This document shows, piece by piece, positions 52,536-61,058 of a DNA stretch of 64,000 bases. The position numbers and the translations under genes are program-made. The stretch spans positions 3,472,001-3,536,000 of the forward strand of contig NZ_CP034444.1 of assembly GCF_003952385.1 (NCBI RefSeq), read 5' to 3'. Positions within the stretch are counted from its first letter, which is position 1. The number at the start of each line of letters is the position of its first letter. The notes under the pieces were generated by a model. That model was given only the letters and a program-made list of their open reading frames with translations, did no database searches and was not told the origin of the DNA. Source of the DNA: Mesorhizobium sp. M1D.F.Ca.ET.043.01.1.1 (lineage in GTDB: Bacteria; Pseudomonadota; Alphaproteobacteria; Rhizobiales; Rhizobiaceae).

Positions 52536-52919
52536 ATGCGTAAACTCATCTCCACAGGATCCCCCTTCGAGAAGACCGCCGGCTACTCCCGCGCGGTGGT
52601 GCAGGGCGACTGGTGCTTCGTGTCGGGAACGACCGGCTACGACTACGCCACAATGACCATGCCGGAGACCGTCGAGGCGCAGACGCGCAATTGTCTCGCA
52701 ACAATAGCCAAAGCTCTTGCCGACGGCGGCTTCGAGATGGCCGATGTGGTGCGGGCGCATTACTACATCACCGACCAGGCCTATGTTGACGTTGTCTTCC
52801 CGATCCTCGGCGAGGCGTTCGGCGACATCCGCCCGGCGGCGACGATGATCGTTTGCCAGCTCAACAAGCCCGAGATGAAGATCGAGATCGAGGTCACGGC
52901 GCTCAAGCGCACGGCCTGA
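52536..52919 (+). CDS. RidA family enamine/imine deaminase
   Basis: A 127-residue YjgF/YER057c/UK114 protein. Visible are GDWCFVSGTTGYDYATMTMP and MADVVRAHYYITDQAYVDVV. The C-terminal part (CQLNKPEMKIEIEVTALKR) has a Lys rather than the Arg of the canonical IEV motif region, so catalytic activity is likely but not certain. Such proteins clear reactive enamines produced by PLP enzymes. The start follows TGCGAGG. It lies just upstream of a VOC-family gene. Confidence 0.85.
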   Translation: MRKLISTGSPFEKTAGYSRAVVQGDWCFVSGTTGYDYATMTMPETVEAQTRNCLATIAKALADGGFEMADVVRAHYYITDQAYVDVVFPILGEAFGDIRPAATMIVCQLNKPEMKIEIEVTALKRTA

Positions 52920-52975
52920 TGCGGGTCGCCCAACTAGCCATTTGGGCAACGGCTGCATAAAGCGAGGATCAGCCC

Positions 52976-53329
52976 ATGGTGAAGGTCAAGCGCATCGTCG
53001 CCAACATCGCCACGCAAGACACCGCCGCGGCGAAACATTTCTATCAGGACGTGCTCGGACTTGATGTGTTGATGGATCAAGGCTGGATCCTCACGTGCGG
53101 CTCGGCCGAGACGATGACCGTGCAGATGAGCTTCATGGCCGAAGGCGGATCGGGCACGCCGGTACCGGACCTCTCGATCGAGGTCGACGATGTCGATATG
53201 GCGTTCGATGCCATGAAGAGCGCCGGCTTCGCCATCGAATACGGACCCGCCGACGAGCCCTGGGGCGTGCGGCGCTTCTATGTGCGCGATCCGTTCGGCC
53301 GGCTGGTCAATATTCTCTCGCACCGTTGA
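52976..53329 (+). CDS. VOC family protein (glyoxalase/dioxygenase fold)
   Basis: A 117-residue vicinal-oxygen-chelate protein: VKRIVANIATQDTAAAKHFY, QDVLGLDVLMDQGWILTCGS and a C-terminal FYVRDPFGRLVNILSHR. The metal ligands of glyoxalase I are not all evident, so it could be a bleomycin-resistance-like binding protein. Alone between RidA and leuB. Confidence 0.87.
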   Translation: MVKVKRIVANIATQDTAAAKHFYQDVLGLDVLMDQGWILTCGSAETMTVQMSFMAEGGSGTPVPDLSIEVDDVDMAFDAMKSAGFAIEYGPADEPWGVRRFYVRDPFGRLVNILSHR

Positions 53330-53406
53330 TGGTTCAAAGGCTTGCGCGGCAAGCGCTCGGCGTTTAGCAAGGCCGCGGTTCAAAAACTTTCCCGGGACGG
53401 TTCTCC

Positions 53407-54510
53407 ATGGCTTCGAAAAATCTCTTCCTGCTCGCCGGCGACGGCATCGGCCCAGAGGCCATGGCCGAGGTGAAGAAGCTGATCGCCGCCATGAACGAAA
53501 AGCTTGGCAGCGGCTTTGCCACCGACGAGGGGCTGGTGGGCGGCTGCGCCTACGATGCGCATGGCGCGGCGATCTCCGACGCCGACATGGAAAAGGCTGT
53601 TGCCGCGGACGCCGTGCTGTTCGGCGCCGTCGGCGGGCCGAAATGGGACAAGGTGCCTTACGAGGTGCGCCCCGAAGCCGGGCTGCTGCGTCTGCGCAAG
53701 GACATGGAGCTGTTCGCCAATCTCAGGCCCGCGATCTGCTATCCGGCGCTGGCGGCATCCTCATCGCTCAAGCAGGAGGTGGTCGAGGGCCTCGACATAC
53801 TGATCGTGCGCGAGCTCACCGGCGGCGTCTATTTCGGCGAGCCGAAGCAGATCATCGATCTCGGCAACGGCCAGAAGCGCGGCGTCGACACCCAGGTCTA
53901 CGACACGTTCGAGATCGAGCGCATCTCGGGCGTCGCCTTCGAGCTCGCGCGCACCCGCAAGAACCACGTCACCTCGATGGAAAAGCGCAACGTGATGAAG
54001 TCGGGCGTTTTGTGGAACGAGGTGGTCAGCCAGACGCACGAGGCCAGGTACAGCGACGTCAAGCTCGACCATATGCTGGCGGACGCCGGCGGCATGCAGC
54101 TGGTGCGCTGGCCGAAACAGTTCGACGTCATCGTCACCGACAATCTGTTCGGCGACATGCTCTCCGACATCGCCGCCATGCTGACCGGCTCGATCGGCAT
54201 GCTGCCTTCGGCCTCGCTCGGCGCGCCGGACGTCAAGACCAGGAAGCGCAAGGCGCTCTACGAGCCGGTGCACGGTTCGGCGCCCGACATCGCCGGCAAG
54301 GGCATCGCCAACCCGATCGCGATGATAGCGTCCTTCGCCATGTGCCTGCGCTATTCCTTCGGCATGGTGGCCGAGGCCGACAAGCTCGAAGCGGCAATCG
54401 CCGCCGTGCTCGACGACGGCCTGCGCACCAAGGACATCATGTCGGAAGGCATGACCGAGGTCGGCACGGTCGAGATGGGCGACGCCATCATCGCCAAGTT
54501 CCTGGGCTAG
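53407..54510 (+). CDS. leuB: 3-isopropylmalate dehydrogenase
   Basis: A 367-residue isocitrate/isopropylmalate dehydrogenase family enzyme. It has [20 protein letters not shown] at the start, [11 protein letters not shown] near residue 138, and the signature [20 protein letters not shown]. It oxidises and decarboxylates 3-isopropylmalate in leucine synthesis. A GGGACGG site precedes the ATG. The downstream GNAT gene starts 5 bases after its stop. Confidence 0.96.
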   Translation: MASKNLFLLAGDGIGPEAMAEVKKLIAAMNEKLGSGFATDEGLVGGCAYDAHGAAISDADMEKAVAADAVLFGAVGGPKWDKVPYEVRPEAGLLRLRKDMELFANLRPAICYPALAASSSLKQEVVEGLDILIVRELTGGVYFGEPKQIIDLGNGQKRGVDTQVYDTFEIERISGVAFELARTRKNHVTSMEKRNVMKSGVLWNEVVSQTHEARYSDVKLDHMLADAGGMQLVRWPKQFDVIVTDNLFGDMLSDIAAMLTGSIGMLPSASLGAPDVKTRKRKALYEPVHGSAPDIAGKGIANPIAMIASFAMCLRYSFGMVAEADKLEAAIAAVLDDGLRTKDIMSEGMTEVGTVEMGDAIIAKFLG

Positions 54511-54515
54511 CTCCA

Positions 54516-55001
54516 ATGGCGGTCGACGTCCGCTGGGCGACGGCCAAGGACGCCGAGGCGCTCGCCACCGTGCTTTGCGAGATGGCGGTGCATTATCGGC
54601 AGTCGCCGCTCGATCACGGCCGGGCGACGGCCGCAGCAAGGCGGTGGCTGGACGAGGAAAGCCCGGCCTATCCGCATTTCGCGCTGGCTTTTGCCGGTAG
54701 CCCGGTGGCCGGTCTGGCATCGGTCGCGATCGCTCATCCCGGCATCGATCTCGAGCGGCTGATGTTCCTGAAGGACCTGTTTGTGCGCGACAGCGCCCGC
54801 AATCGAGGCGTCGGCCGGGCGCTGGTCGGCTTTCTCGCCGGGCAATGCCTCGCCAAGGGTATCGGCCGCATCGACCTCACCACCGAGGACTGGAACGAAG
54901 GCGCGCTTCGCTTCTACGATCGGTTTGGCGCCGAGCGCCACGGGCAAAAGATCTTTCTTCGGCTATCGAGCGAGGCGCTGAGGACGGCCGCTAGATCCTG
55001 A
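54516..55001 (+). CDS. GNAT family N-acetyltransferase
   Basis: A 161-residue acetyltransferase with the acetyl-CoA motif LKDLFVRDSARNRGVGRALV and the FYDRFGAERHGQKIFLRL C-terminus. The start 5 bases after leuB implies coupling, although the substrate is unknown. The frame is open upstream through leuB in another frame; this part is not coding. It overlaps the convergent CSD-DUF805 gene by 11 bases. Confidence 0.88.
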   Translation: MAVDVRWATAKDAEALATVLCEMAVHYRQSPLDHGRATAAARRWLDEESPAYPHFALAFAGSPVAGLASVAIAHPGIDLERLMFLKDLFVRDSARNRGVGRALVGFLAGQCLAKGIGRIDLTTEDWNEGALRFYDRFGAERHGQKIFLRLSSEALRTAARS

Positions 55002-55701
55002 CGCCGGCCGGCACCGGTCCCCACTTGTTGTCCCCGGCCTGGGTCGGGATCAGCCCGAAGACGAGCGTCGCGAGCCCGCCGACATAGGGCAGGAAGCAGA
55101 GGATCGCGAGCCAGCCAGTCAGGCCGAGGTCGTGCAGACGGCGCACGATGAGGGCGACCCACGGCAGGAAGGTCAGCAGGATGTAGAGAACGACAAGGCC
55201 GATCATGACGATCGGCAGGTCGTCGCCCTGTTCGATGCCGCTTCCCAAATCCACGGAGAGGCCGACGCCGACAATGACGGCGAGGCCGATCGTCCAGAAC
55301 AGGCAGAAGCCCCAGAACTCCTTGCGCCGGGCACGGCCGGAAAAGTTGACGTAGTTTGTGGTAAGGCCGCGCCAGAAATAGCTCCACAGACCAGTGGATT
55401 GCGCCGCTCCGTTCTCGGCGTTGCGGCCGAAATGGCTGGGCGCCGTGGGCGCGCTGCCCGGCAAGGGGCGAGGAGACGTCGCGGTCGGGGTGGCGGGCTC
55501 TGCCGGACCGGTCATGCGGGCGCGGACCGAAAAGATGTTGCCGGCACGATCGCCATTCGGCTGGAATTCGACCTCGGCGCCCCTGGCCAGCGCCATCTCG
55601 CGGCGCAGATCCTCGCGCGCGAAGCTGTAACGCTTGCCGTCGGCGCCGGTTATGAAGCCGAAGCCTTGCTGCTCGTCATAGTGCAGAACCTCGCCGTGCA
55701 T
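54991..55701 (-). CDS. Cold-shock domain fused to a DUF805 membrane domain
   Basis: A 236-residue protein. Residues 1-65 form a cold-shock-like nucleic-acid-binding domain (HGEVLHYDEQQGFGFITGAD). Residues 110-230 form a DUF805 membrane domain with about four helices (FWGFCLFWTIGLAVIVGVGL, ALIVRRLHDLGLTGWLAILC). The architecture suggests an RNA-linked membrane protein; function is not known. The C-terminus overlaps the convergent GNAT gene by 11 bases. Confidence 0.88.
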   Translation of the reverse strand: MHGEVLHYDEQQGFGFITGADGKRYSFAREDLRREMALARGAEVEFQPNGDRAGNIFSVRARMTGPAEPATPTATSPRPLPGSAPTAPSHFGRNAENGAAQSTGLWSYFWRGLTTNYVNFSGRARRKEFWGFCLFWTIGLAVIVGVGLSVDLGSGIEQGDDLPIVMIGLVVLYILLTFLPWVALIVRRLHDLGLTGWLAILCFLPYVGGLATLVFGLIPTQAGDNKWGPVPAGVRI

Positions 55702-55794
55702 CGCCCTGTCCCCCGTTGCCGCGCATGCCCAGACTGTTCAAAGTCGCGGCGAACCGCAAGAGGGATGCGATTTAGCGCACTGGCGGGCACCACG

Positions 55795-55993
55795 CCTTCG
55801 TCATTCTATGGCGGAGCAAGGAGCGAAGCGACGCGGCGCAGACCATAGAATCCATTCCGTGACCTACAAGCGTTGCAGCGGTCCAGAACAGCCCCTATTT
55901 CTACGCCTTCTCTATGCTTCGCGCGAGGCCACGGCATGGATCCTCGGGTCTACGCGTCCGCTTCGCTCCCGCTCCGCCCGTGGATGACGAAGG
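55795..55993. mobile_element. Miniature inverted-repeat element C3, no gene inside
   Basis: Left arm 55795-55863 (CTTCGTCATTCTATGGCGGA ... AATCCATTCCGTGAC) and inverted right arm 55928-55993 (GCCACGGCATGGATCCTCGG ... GGATGACGAAGG) enclose 64 bases. The subterminal GTTGCAGCGGTCCAGAACAG resembles the one just inside the GIY-YIG element at 6345. It occupies the 381-base gap between the CSD-DUF805 and helicase genes; the flanks hold no other feature I can see. Confidence 0.6.
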
Positions 55994-56082
55994 TCGGACG
56001 CTTCGGCTAATTTTCGAGGTTGGCGATTTGCCCGGACGTTCGCTGCGGGTCAGCTTCCAACCTGGCGAACCTACGCCGGCCG

Positions 56083-57939
56083 CTACTTCGGCTTCTTGTG
56101 CTTTGCCGGCTTGTCGAATTTCGGCCGGTCGAGTTTTGATTTGTCGAATTTCGGCTTGCCGGGCTTCTTCGCCCAGGGTTTTGAATCCGCCCCGGCAGGC
56201 TGATGCCCGCCCGGCCCGCGCATCTCGAACCCGGGCGCGTTCTGGTCGAAAGCGCGCTTGCCGCGATGCGGCCTCTTCTCCGGTTTCGGCGGCTGGTAGC
56301 CGGCCCGCGACAGATCCGGCGTGCCGTCGAGCCGCCTGACCGCGATGCTGCCCTGCAATTTGCGGTCGGGCCCGATCGCCGCGAAGAAACGATCGGCCCA
56401 GTCGGCGGCGATCTGCACGAAGGTCTCTTCCGGCTGCATCTTGATGGCGCCGATCTCGCGCTTGGAGATGCTGCCGGTGCGGCACAGCATCGGGATCAGC
56501 CAGCGCGGCTCGGCATTTTGCCGGCGCCCCACCGACAGCGAGAACCAGACGCTGTCGCCGAAATCGTCGCGGCGGCCGGGCGCTTCCTCCCTGCGCGAGA
56601 ACTTCTCCTTCGACGGCGCGAACGGCGCGACGTCGAGCAGGTCTTCGGGCGCCGAGCGGCTGCCGCGGCAAAGCCGCACGAAGGCCGCGGCCACCAGTTC
56701 GGCGCCATGCCGCGCGAGAAGCGCCGTGGCGAAGTCACGCTCCTCGTCCTTCACCGGCTCGCCGAAGGCCGGATCGGCCAGGATGCGTTCGTCGTCGCGC
56801 CTCAGAACCTCGTCGGCCGAGGGTGGGCTCGCCCAGGTCGCGGTCAGGCCGGCATTGTTGAGCAGGCGCTCGGTGCGCCGGCGGGCGTTGCCCGGCACGA
56901 TCAGCGCGCTGACGCCCTTGCGCCCGGCGCGCCCCGTGCGCCCGCTGCGATGCAGCAGCGTCTCCGGATTGGTCGGCAGGTCGGCGTGGATGACCAGGTC
57001 GAGATTGGGCAGGTCGATGCCGCGCGCCGCCACGTCGGTGGCGATGCAGACCCTGGCGCGGCCGTCGCGCATCGCCTGCAGCGCGTGGCTGCGCTCGTTC
57101 TGGCTGAGCTCGCCGGACAGCGCCACGACGGAGAAATTGCGATTGTTGAAGCGCGCGGTGAGATGGTTGACTGCGGCACGGGTGTTGCAAAACACCATCG
57201 CGTTGGTGGCCTCGTAATAGCGCAGCACGTTGATGATGGCGTTCTCGCGATCGGCGGGCGCGACGGAAAGCGCCCGGTATTCGATGTCGAGATGCTGCCT
57301 CTCCTCGCCGCCGGCCGAGATGCGCACCGCATCGCGCTGGTAGCTCTTCGCCAGCGTGGCGATGGAGCGCGGCACGGTGGCGGAAAACATCAGCGTGCGC
57401 CGCTCGGCGGGTGCTGCATCGAGGATGAATTCGAGGTCCTCGCGGAAGCCGAGATCGAGCATCTCGTCGGCCTCGTCCAGCACCACGGCCTTCAGCGCCG
57501 ACATGTCGAGCGCCCCGCGGGTGATGTGGTCGCGCAGCCGACCCGGCGTGCCGACGACGATGTTGGCGCCGCGCTCCAGCGCGCGCCGCTCGCTGCGCAT
57601 GTCCATGCCGCCGACGCAGGAGGCGACCGTCGCGCCGGTCAGTTCATAGAGCCATTCCAGCTCGCGCCGCACCTGCAGCGCGAGCTCGCGCGTCGGCGCC
57701 ACGATCAACCCCAGCGGCGCGCCGGCCTCGGCAAAACGCTCGGCGCCGGCAAGCAAGGTCGGCGCCATGGCGAGGCCGAAGGCGACGGTCTTGCCGGAGC
57801 CGGTCTGCGCCGAAACCAGGGCGTCGGCCTGGCCCAACTCCGGCGCAAGCACCGCCTGCTGCACCGGCGTCAGCGCGACATAACCGCGCTTTTCCAGCGC
57901 CTCCGCAAGCGCAGGCACGATAGTATCGAAACTGGACAT
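56083..57939 (-). CDS. DEAD-box RNA helicase with DbpA-type RNA-binding domain
   Basis: A 618-residue helicase. Domain 1 has the Q motif region (YVALTPVQQAVL), Walker A AQTGSGKT (44-51), PTRELA and DEAD (155-158), then SAT (MFSATVPRS). Domain 2 has HRSGRTGRAGRKG. A DbpA-like RNA-binding domain (SISKREIGAIKMQPEETFVQ) follows, then a basic tail with repeated KFDK units. It probably remodels ribosomal or cold-stress RNA in the cytoplasm. Single gene, followed upstream by repeat A4. Confidence 0.94.
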   Translation of the reverse strand: MSSFDTIVPALAEALEKRGYVALTPVQQAVLAPELGQADALVSAQTGSGKTVAFGLAMAPTLLAGAERFAEAGAPLGLIVAPTRELALQVRRELEWLYELTGATVASCVGGMDMRSERRALERGANIVVGTPGRLRDHITRGALDMSALKAVVLDEADEMLDLGFREDLEFILDAAPAERRTLMFSATVPRSIATLAKSYQRDAVRISAGGEERQHLDIEYRALSVAPADRENAIINVLRYYEATNAMVFCNTRAAVNHLTARFNNRNFSVVALSGELSQNERSHALQAMRDGRARVCIATDVAARGIDLPNLDLVIHADLPTNPETLLHRSGRTGRAGRKGVSALIVPGNARRRTERLLNNAGLTATWASPPSADEVLRRDDERILADPAFGEPVKDEERDFATALLARHGAELVAAAFVRLCRGSRSAPEDLLDVAPFAPSKEKFSRREEAPGRRDDFGDSVWFSLSVGRRQNAEPRWLIPMLCRTGSISKREIGAIKMQPEETFVQIAADWADRFFAAIGPDRKLQGSIAVRRLDGTPDLSRAGYQPPKPEKRPHRGKRAFDQNAPGFEMRGPGGHQPAGADSKPWAKKPGKPKFDKSKLDRPKFDKPAKHKKPK

Positions 57940-58064
57940 TTTCTTCTTTCGGAATTCGGAGCTTGCTTATCGGGCAGCACGCCGGGCTGACACATGCCAG
58001 CCAAAGGATATTGGGCGTTCGTACTTCCTGCGACCGCACTTGTATAGAGCAGGCGGCACCGCCT

Positions 58065-58212
58065 CTCCTTCTCCCCTTGTGGGAGAAGGTGTCGCCGAAG
58101 GCGACGGATGAGGGGTGTTCCAGCGGAGTGAGACGTTGGTGTTCCCTGGAGCACCCCTCATCCGTCTCGGCGCTTCGCGCCGATCCACCTTCTCCCACAT
58201 GGGGAGAAGGGG
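58065..58212. repeat. Family A palindromic repeat, copy A4
   Basis: Nearly the same as A1: TCTCCTTCTCCCCTTGTGGG on the left, inner TCGCC-GAAG-GGCGA, GATGAGGGGTG arms, then CGGCGC-TTC-GCGCCG and CACCTTCTCCCACATGGGGA on the right. It lies in the 578-base gap between the helicase and asd genes. Confidence 0.9.
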
Positions 58213-58400
58213 AGAGCAGCGCCGATTGACTCTTTACACAAAGCGCGTAAAAGCCGGCACCGAACGGGATCATCCTCGATGCGCGGCCTTCTGATGGCTC
58301 TTCTTGCATTCGATGCCCCCAGCCGCGATGCACAACATCGGGCCGGGCGCTTCGGCGCGTCCTCTCGTTCCAGCAAAACTATGGCCAAAACCACCACCAA

Positions 58401-58481
58401 AACGGTGTGATTCCCTTGGCCTAACCACCCTCTCCCGGGTTCGGCCCGGGGGACGGAACCCGCATGAGGCCGGCGGGTTTT
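58401..58481 (+). promoter_or_regulatory. Structured leader with terminator-like hairpin upstream of asd
   Basis: Three hairpins in a row: CACC-AAAAC-GGTG (58404-58416), CCCGGG-TTCGG-CCCGGG (58434-58450) and AACCCGC-N9-GCGGGTT followed by TTTTC (58457-58481). The last looks like an intrinsic terminator 37 bases before the asd start, so premature termination or attenuation is possible. I do not recognise a known riboswitch class. Confidence 0.4.
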
Positions 58482-58517
58482 CTCCAACAACCAAGCGGAG
58501 AGGGACAGGAGATCTTT

Positions 58518-59552
58518 ATGAGTTTCAAGGTTGCGGTAGTCGGCGCCACGGGCAATGTGGGCCGCGAAATGCTCAACATTCTGGACGAGCGCGGCTTCCC
58601 GGCGAGCGAGGTCGTGGCGCTGGCCTCGCGGCGCAGCCAGGGCACCGAAGTGTCCTTCGGCGACCGCACGCTGAAGGTCAAGGCGCTCGACACCTACGAC
58701 TTTTCCGACACCGATATCTGCGTCATGTCGGCCGGCGGCAATGTTTCCAAGGAATGGTCGCCCAGGATCGGCAAGCAGGGCTGCGTCGTCATCGATAACT
58801 CATCGGCCTTCCGCTACGACCCGGACGTGCCGCTGATCGTGCCGGAAGTGAACCCGGACGCGATCGAGCTGTTCTCGCGCAAGAACATCATCGCCAACCC
58901 GAACTGCTCGACGGCGCAGCTGGTGGTGGCGCTGAAGCCGCTGCACGACGTCGCCACCATCAAGCGCGTCGTGGTCGCCACCTACCAGTCGGTGTCCGGC
59001 GCCGGCAAGGAAGGCATGGACGAGCTGTTCACGCAGACGCGGGCGGTCTTCGTCGCCGACCAGGTCGACGTCAAGAAGTTCACCAAGCGCATCGCCTTCA
59101 ACGTCATCCCGCATATCGACGTCTTCCTCGACGACGGCTTCACCAAGGAAGAGTGGAAGATGGTGGCCGAGACCAAGAAGATGCTCGATCCCAAGATCAA
59201 GCTGACGGCGACCTGCGTGCGCGTGCCGGTGTTCATCGGCCATTCGGAAGCGGTCAACATCGAGTTCGAGAAGCCGATCACCGCCGACGAGGCGCGCGAG
59301 ATCCTGCGCGAGGCGCCGGGTTGCCAGGTCTTGGACAAGCGCGAGAACGGCGGCTACATCACGCCGCTCGAATCGGCCGGCGAAGACGCCACCTTCATCT
59401 CGCGCATCCGCGAGGATTCGACCGTCGACAACGGCCTGTCGATGTGGGTCGTCTCCGACAATCTGCGCAAGGGCGCGGCGCTCAACGCCGTCCAGATCGC
59501 CGAGCTGCTGGTCGAGCGCGGTTTGATCCAGCCCAAGAAGAAGGCGGCCTGA
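58518..59552 (+). CDS. asd: Aspartate-semialdehyde dehydrogenase
   Basis: A 344-residue enzyme with the NADP fold VAVVGATGNVGREMLNIL, the catalytic Cys130 in IIANPNCSTAQ, and the MWVVSDNLRKGAALNAVQIA C-terminus. It reduces aspartyl phosphate to the semialdehyde that feeds lysine, threonine, methionine and diaminopimelate. An AGGAGA site precedes the ATG; the upstream open frame is leader sequence. Length is normal. Confidence 0.96.
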   Translation: MSFKVAVVGATGNVGREMLNILDERGFPASEVVALASRRSQGTEVSFGDRTLKVKALDTYDFSDTDICVMSAGGNVSKEWSPRIGKQGCVVIDNSSAFRYDPDVPLIVPEVNPDAIELFSRKNIIANPNCSTAQLVVALKPLHDVATIKRVVVATYQSVSGAGKEGMDELFTQTRAVFVADQVDVKKFTKRIAFNVIPHIDVFLDDGFTKEEWKMVAETKKMLDPKIKLTATCVRVPVFIGHSEAVNIEFEKPITADEAREILREAPGCQVLDKRENGGYITPLESAGEDATFISRIREDSTVDNGLSMWVVSDNLRKGAALNAVQIAELLVERGLIQPKKKAA

Positions 59553-59690
59553 TTTTCGCTCACGGCCCGTATCGCCGCTGACGCGGCTGGGCCTCCGCGA
59601 GGGCGCCGGACGACCGGCGGCCCGCAGTCGCGGGCTCGGCCTTCGGCCATTGGTTTCGCTGACGGCCGCACCGTTGCCGGCGCGGTCCTG

Positions 59691-60122
59691 TCAATCGCGG
59701 GAGACCGGGCGGCCCTGACCGGTTTCCCAAATGGCTTTGAAGCGCTCGGCGATCGATAAAAACAGGCGCGGGGGCAGCAGGCCGTAGTCGTAGCGATCGG
59801 CAGAACGCGGCACCGGGCGAAGGTCGAAGCCTGGCCATGCGAAGCGATTGCCTTCGTGAAGCATCACCCACGAGCGCTCACTGTCGAGACCCAAATGCTG
59901 TTTGACAGCGGGCGGTAGCTCGATCGCCAGCCATGGGTCCACCGGCGGCACGTGCGTAACTGGCACCACTGTGACGATCAGTCCGTCTGCCCCGCGATCA
60001 ACGGCGAGCACGATCACGCAAGGGCGATCCTTTCGCCCCTCATCCTGTCCGGTTTGGCGCTCATGATGCCAAAGATACGCGTAGGAGATAACGAGGCCGA
60101 GCTGTGGATCGGGTAGCGGCAT
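59691..60122 (-). CDS. PemK/MazF-like toxin
   Basis: A 143-residue protein of the plasmid-maintenance toxin (PemK/MazF-like) type. The start has a PDPQLGLVISYAYLWHHE segment followed by GRKDRPCVIVLAVDRG and LIVTVVPVTHV. MazF-type toxins cleave RNA; the catalytic residues cannot be verified here. It is longer than classic MazF (about 110), as in alphaproteobacterial variants. Two bases follow the antitoxin stop, so the pair is coupled. Confidence 0.85.
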   Translation of the reverse strand: MPLPDPQLGLVISYAYLWHHERQTGQDEGRKDRPCVIVLAVDRGADGLIVTVVPVTHVPPVDPWLAIELPPAVKQHLGLDSERSWVMLHEGNRFAWPGFDLRPVPRSADRYDYGLLPPRLFLSIAERFKAIWETGQGRPVSRD

Positions 60123-60124
60123 GC

Positions 60125-60394
60125 CTACTTGGTGTCCATCAGGGCATTCAGATGGTCATGCTCTGATGACATGCGGCCGCTGGCGATAGCCTCCACCTCC
60201 TCGCGCCGCAAATCCCTGGTCGCAAATGACTGCTGAGCCAGGTTCTTGTAGCGCTGGAGGTCTTCATACTCGACCGCCGAGACAAAATAGCCAGTTGGGC
60301 GTCCATGGCTCATCACCGCAACGGGTTCTCGCTGCACGATTTCTCGATAGCGGCCAAAATTGCGGGCGAATTCTGTGGCCGGAACTTCTCGCAT
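60125..60394 (-). CDS. Phd/YefM-family antitoxin
   Basis: An 89-residue protein of the Phd/YefM type: REVPATEFARNFGRYREIVQ, then EPVAVMSHGRPTGYFVSAVE. The C-terminal tail (LRREEVEAIASGRMSSEHD) is the likely toxin-binding part. AGGAGG lies eight bases before the ATG. It precedes the PemK-like toxin gene and probably represses the pair's promoter in the 66-base gap upstream. Confidence 0.9.
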   Translation of the reverse strand: MREVPATEFARNFGRYREIVQREPVAVMSHGRPTGYFVSAVEYEDLQRYKNLAQQSFATRDLRREEVEAIASGRMSSEHDHLNALMDTK

Positions 60395-60420
60395 GGCGTG
60401 TTCCTCCTAAATTTCGTAAT

Positions 60421-60455
60421 TTGCGCATTTCTCATAATTTACGCAATTTATGCGC
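60421..60455 (-). promoter_or_regulatory. Probable operator of the toxin-antitoxin pair
   Basis: Inverted repeats TTGCG (60421-60425) / CGCAA (60442-60446) and GCGCA (60423-60427) / TGCGC (60451-60455) lie in the AT-rich gap between the ACT-domain stop and the antitoxin start, a usual place for a Phd-type autoregulatory operator. Confidence 0.5.
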
Positions 60456-60460
60456 TTCTG

Positions 60461-60877
60461 TCAAAACTCTGGGCCGGCGCTATCCGTCGCTAGCTGCTGC
60501 AGGATCGCCAGCGCTTCCTCGGCCCGGTCGGCCGGGACGAACAGATGGTCGTGATAGAAGGCCGAGACCGGATTGACGCCCATGCCGGCGGCAGCCAGCC
60601 GTGTTGTGATGGCGGCCAGGAAGCCGACGGCCTCTAGCGAGGAATGGATATTCAGCGTGATCATCCGGCAGCGGAACGTGCCGGCAAGGCCTGCTGCTTC
60701 CGCCTGGTCTTCGGGCACGATCAGCGTCAGGCCTTCCCACTCGCGAAAGCTCATGACTGGATCGAGACCATTCGGTTTGGCCACGCCCGGCGCCAGCGTG
60801 GCGAAGACGCAGATCTCGGGAAGCAGTTGCGGCGTCATCGACGCCAGCAGCTTTTGCAGATCGGTCTCGCCGGTCAT
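60461..60877 (-). CDS. ACT domain protein (COG3602 type)
   Basis: A 138-residue protein with two ACT-like parts; segments are LPEICVFATLAPGVAKPNGL, MITLNIHSSLEAVGFLAAIT and FYHDHLFVPADRAEEALAIL. The ACT fold binds amino acids; the partner is unknown. GGGAGA precedes the ATG, and the longer open frame is not used. It lies upstream of the toxin-antitoxin genes on the same strand, 66 bases away. Confidence 0.85.
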   Translation of the reverse strand: MTGETDLQKLLASMTPQLLPEICVFATLAPGVAKPNGLDPVMSFREWEGLTLIVPEDQAEAAGLAGTFRCRMITLNIHSSLEAVGFLAAITTRLAAAGMGVNPVSAFYHDHLFVPADRAEEALAILQQLATDSAGPEF

Positions 60878-61010
60878 TTTCTCTCCCTTGGTGGTTTGCC
60901 TCCGCTGCTCAAACGACATCGCAATGTCGCGAGCGGCCGAGCTTGCGGCGCCGATGAATAGCACAATACACAAAGATCAGGGCCGCCCGGCTCAGGCGCG
61001 GTGTCGGACT

Positions 61011-61047
61011 GTTTCGCGCAAGCGCGCAGTTTCCTGGAATTGCTCTT
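61011..61047. repeat. Degenerate family D repeat, copy D7
   Basis: Only the right end (TTTCCTGGAATTGCTCTTGA) is clear; the left arm is shortened to TTTCGCGCAAGCGCGCAG. It lies directly before the bestrophin gene and could partly set the ribosome site there (GAGGGG). Confidence 0.5.
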
Positions 61048-61058
61048 GAGGGGTTTCG

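Noticed and set aside
58229..58400. Small protein gene upstream of asd
   Set aside because: The open frames here lack ribosome sites and overlap the structured leader or repeat A4.
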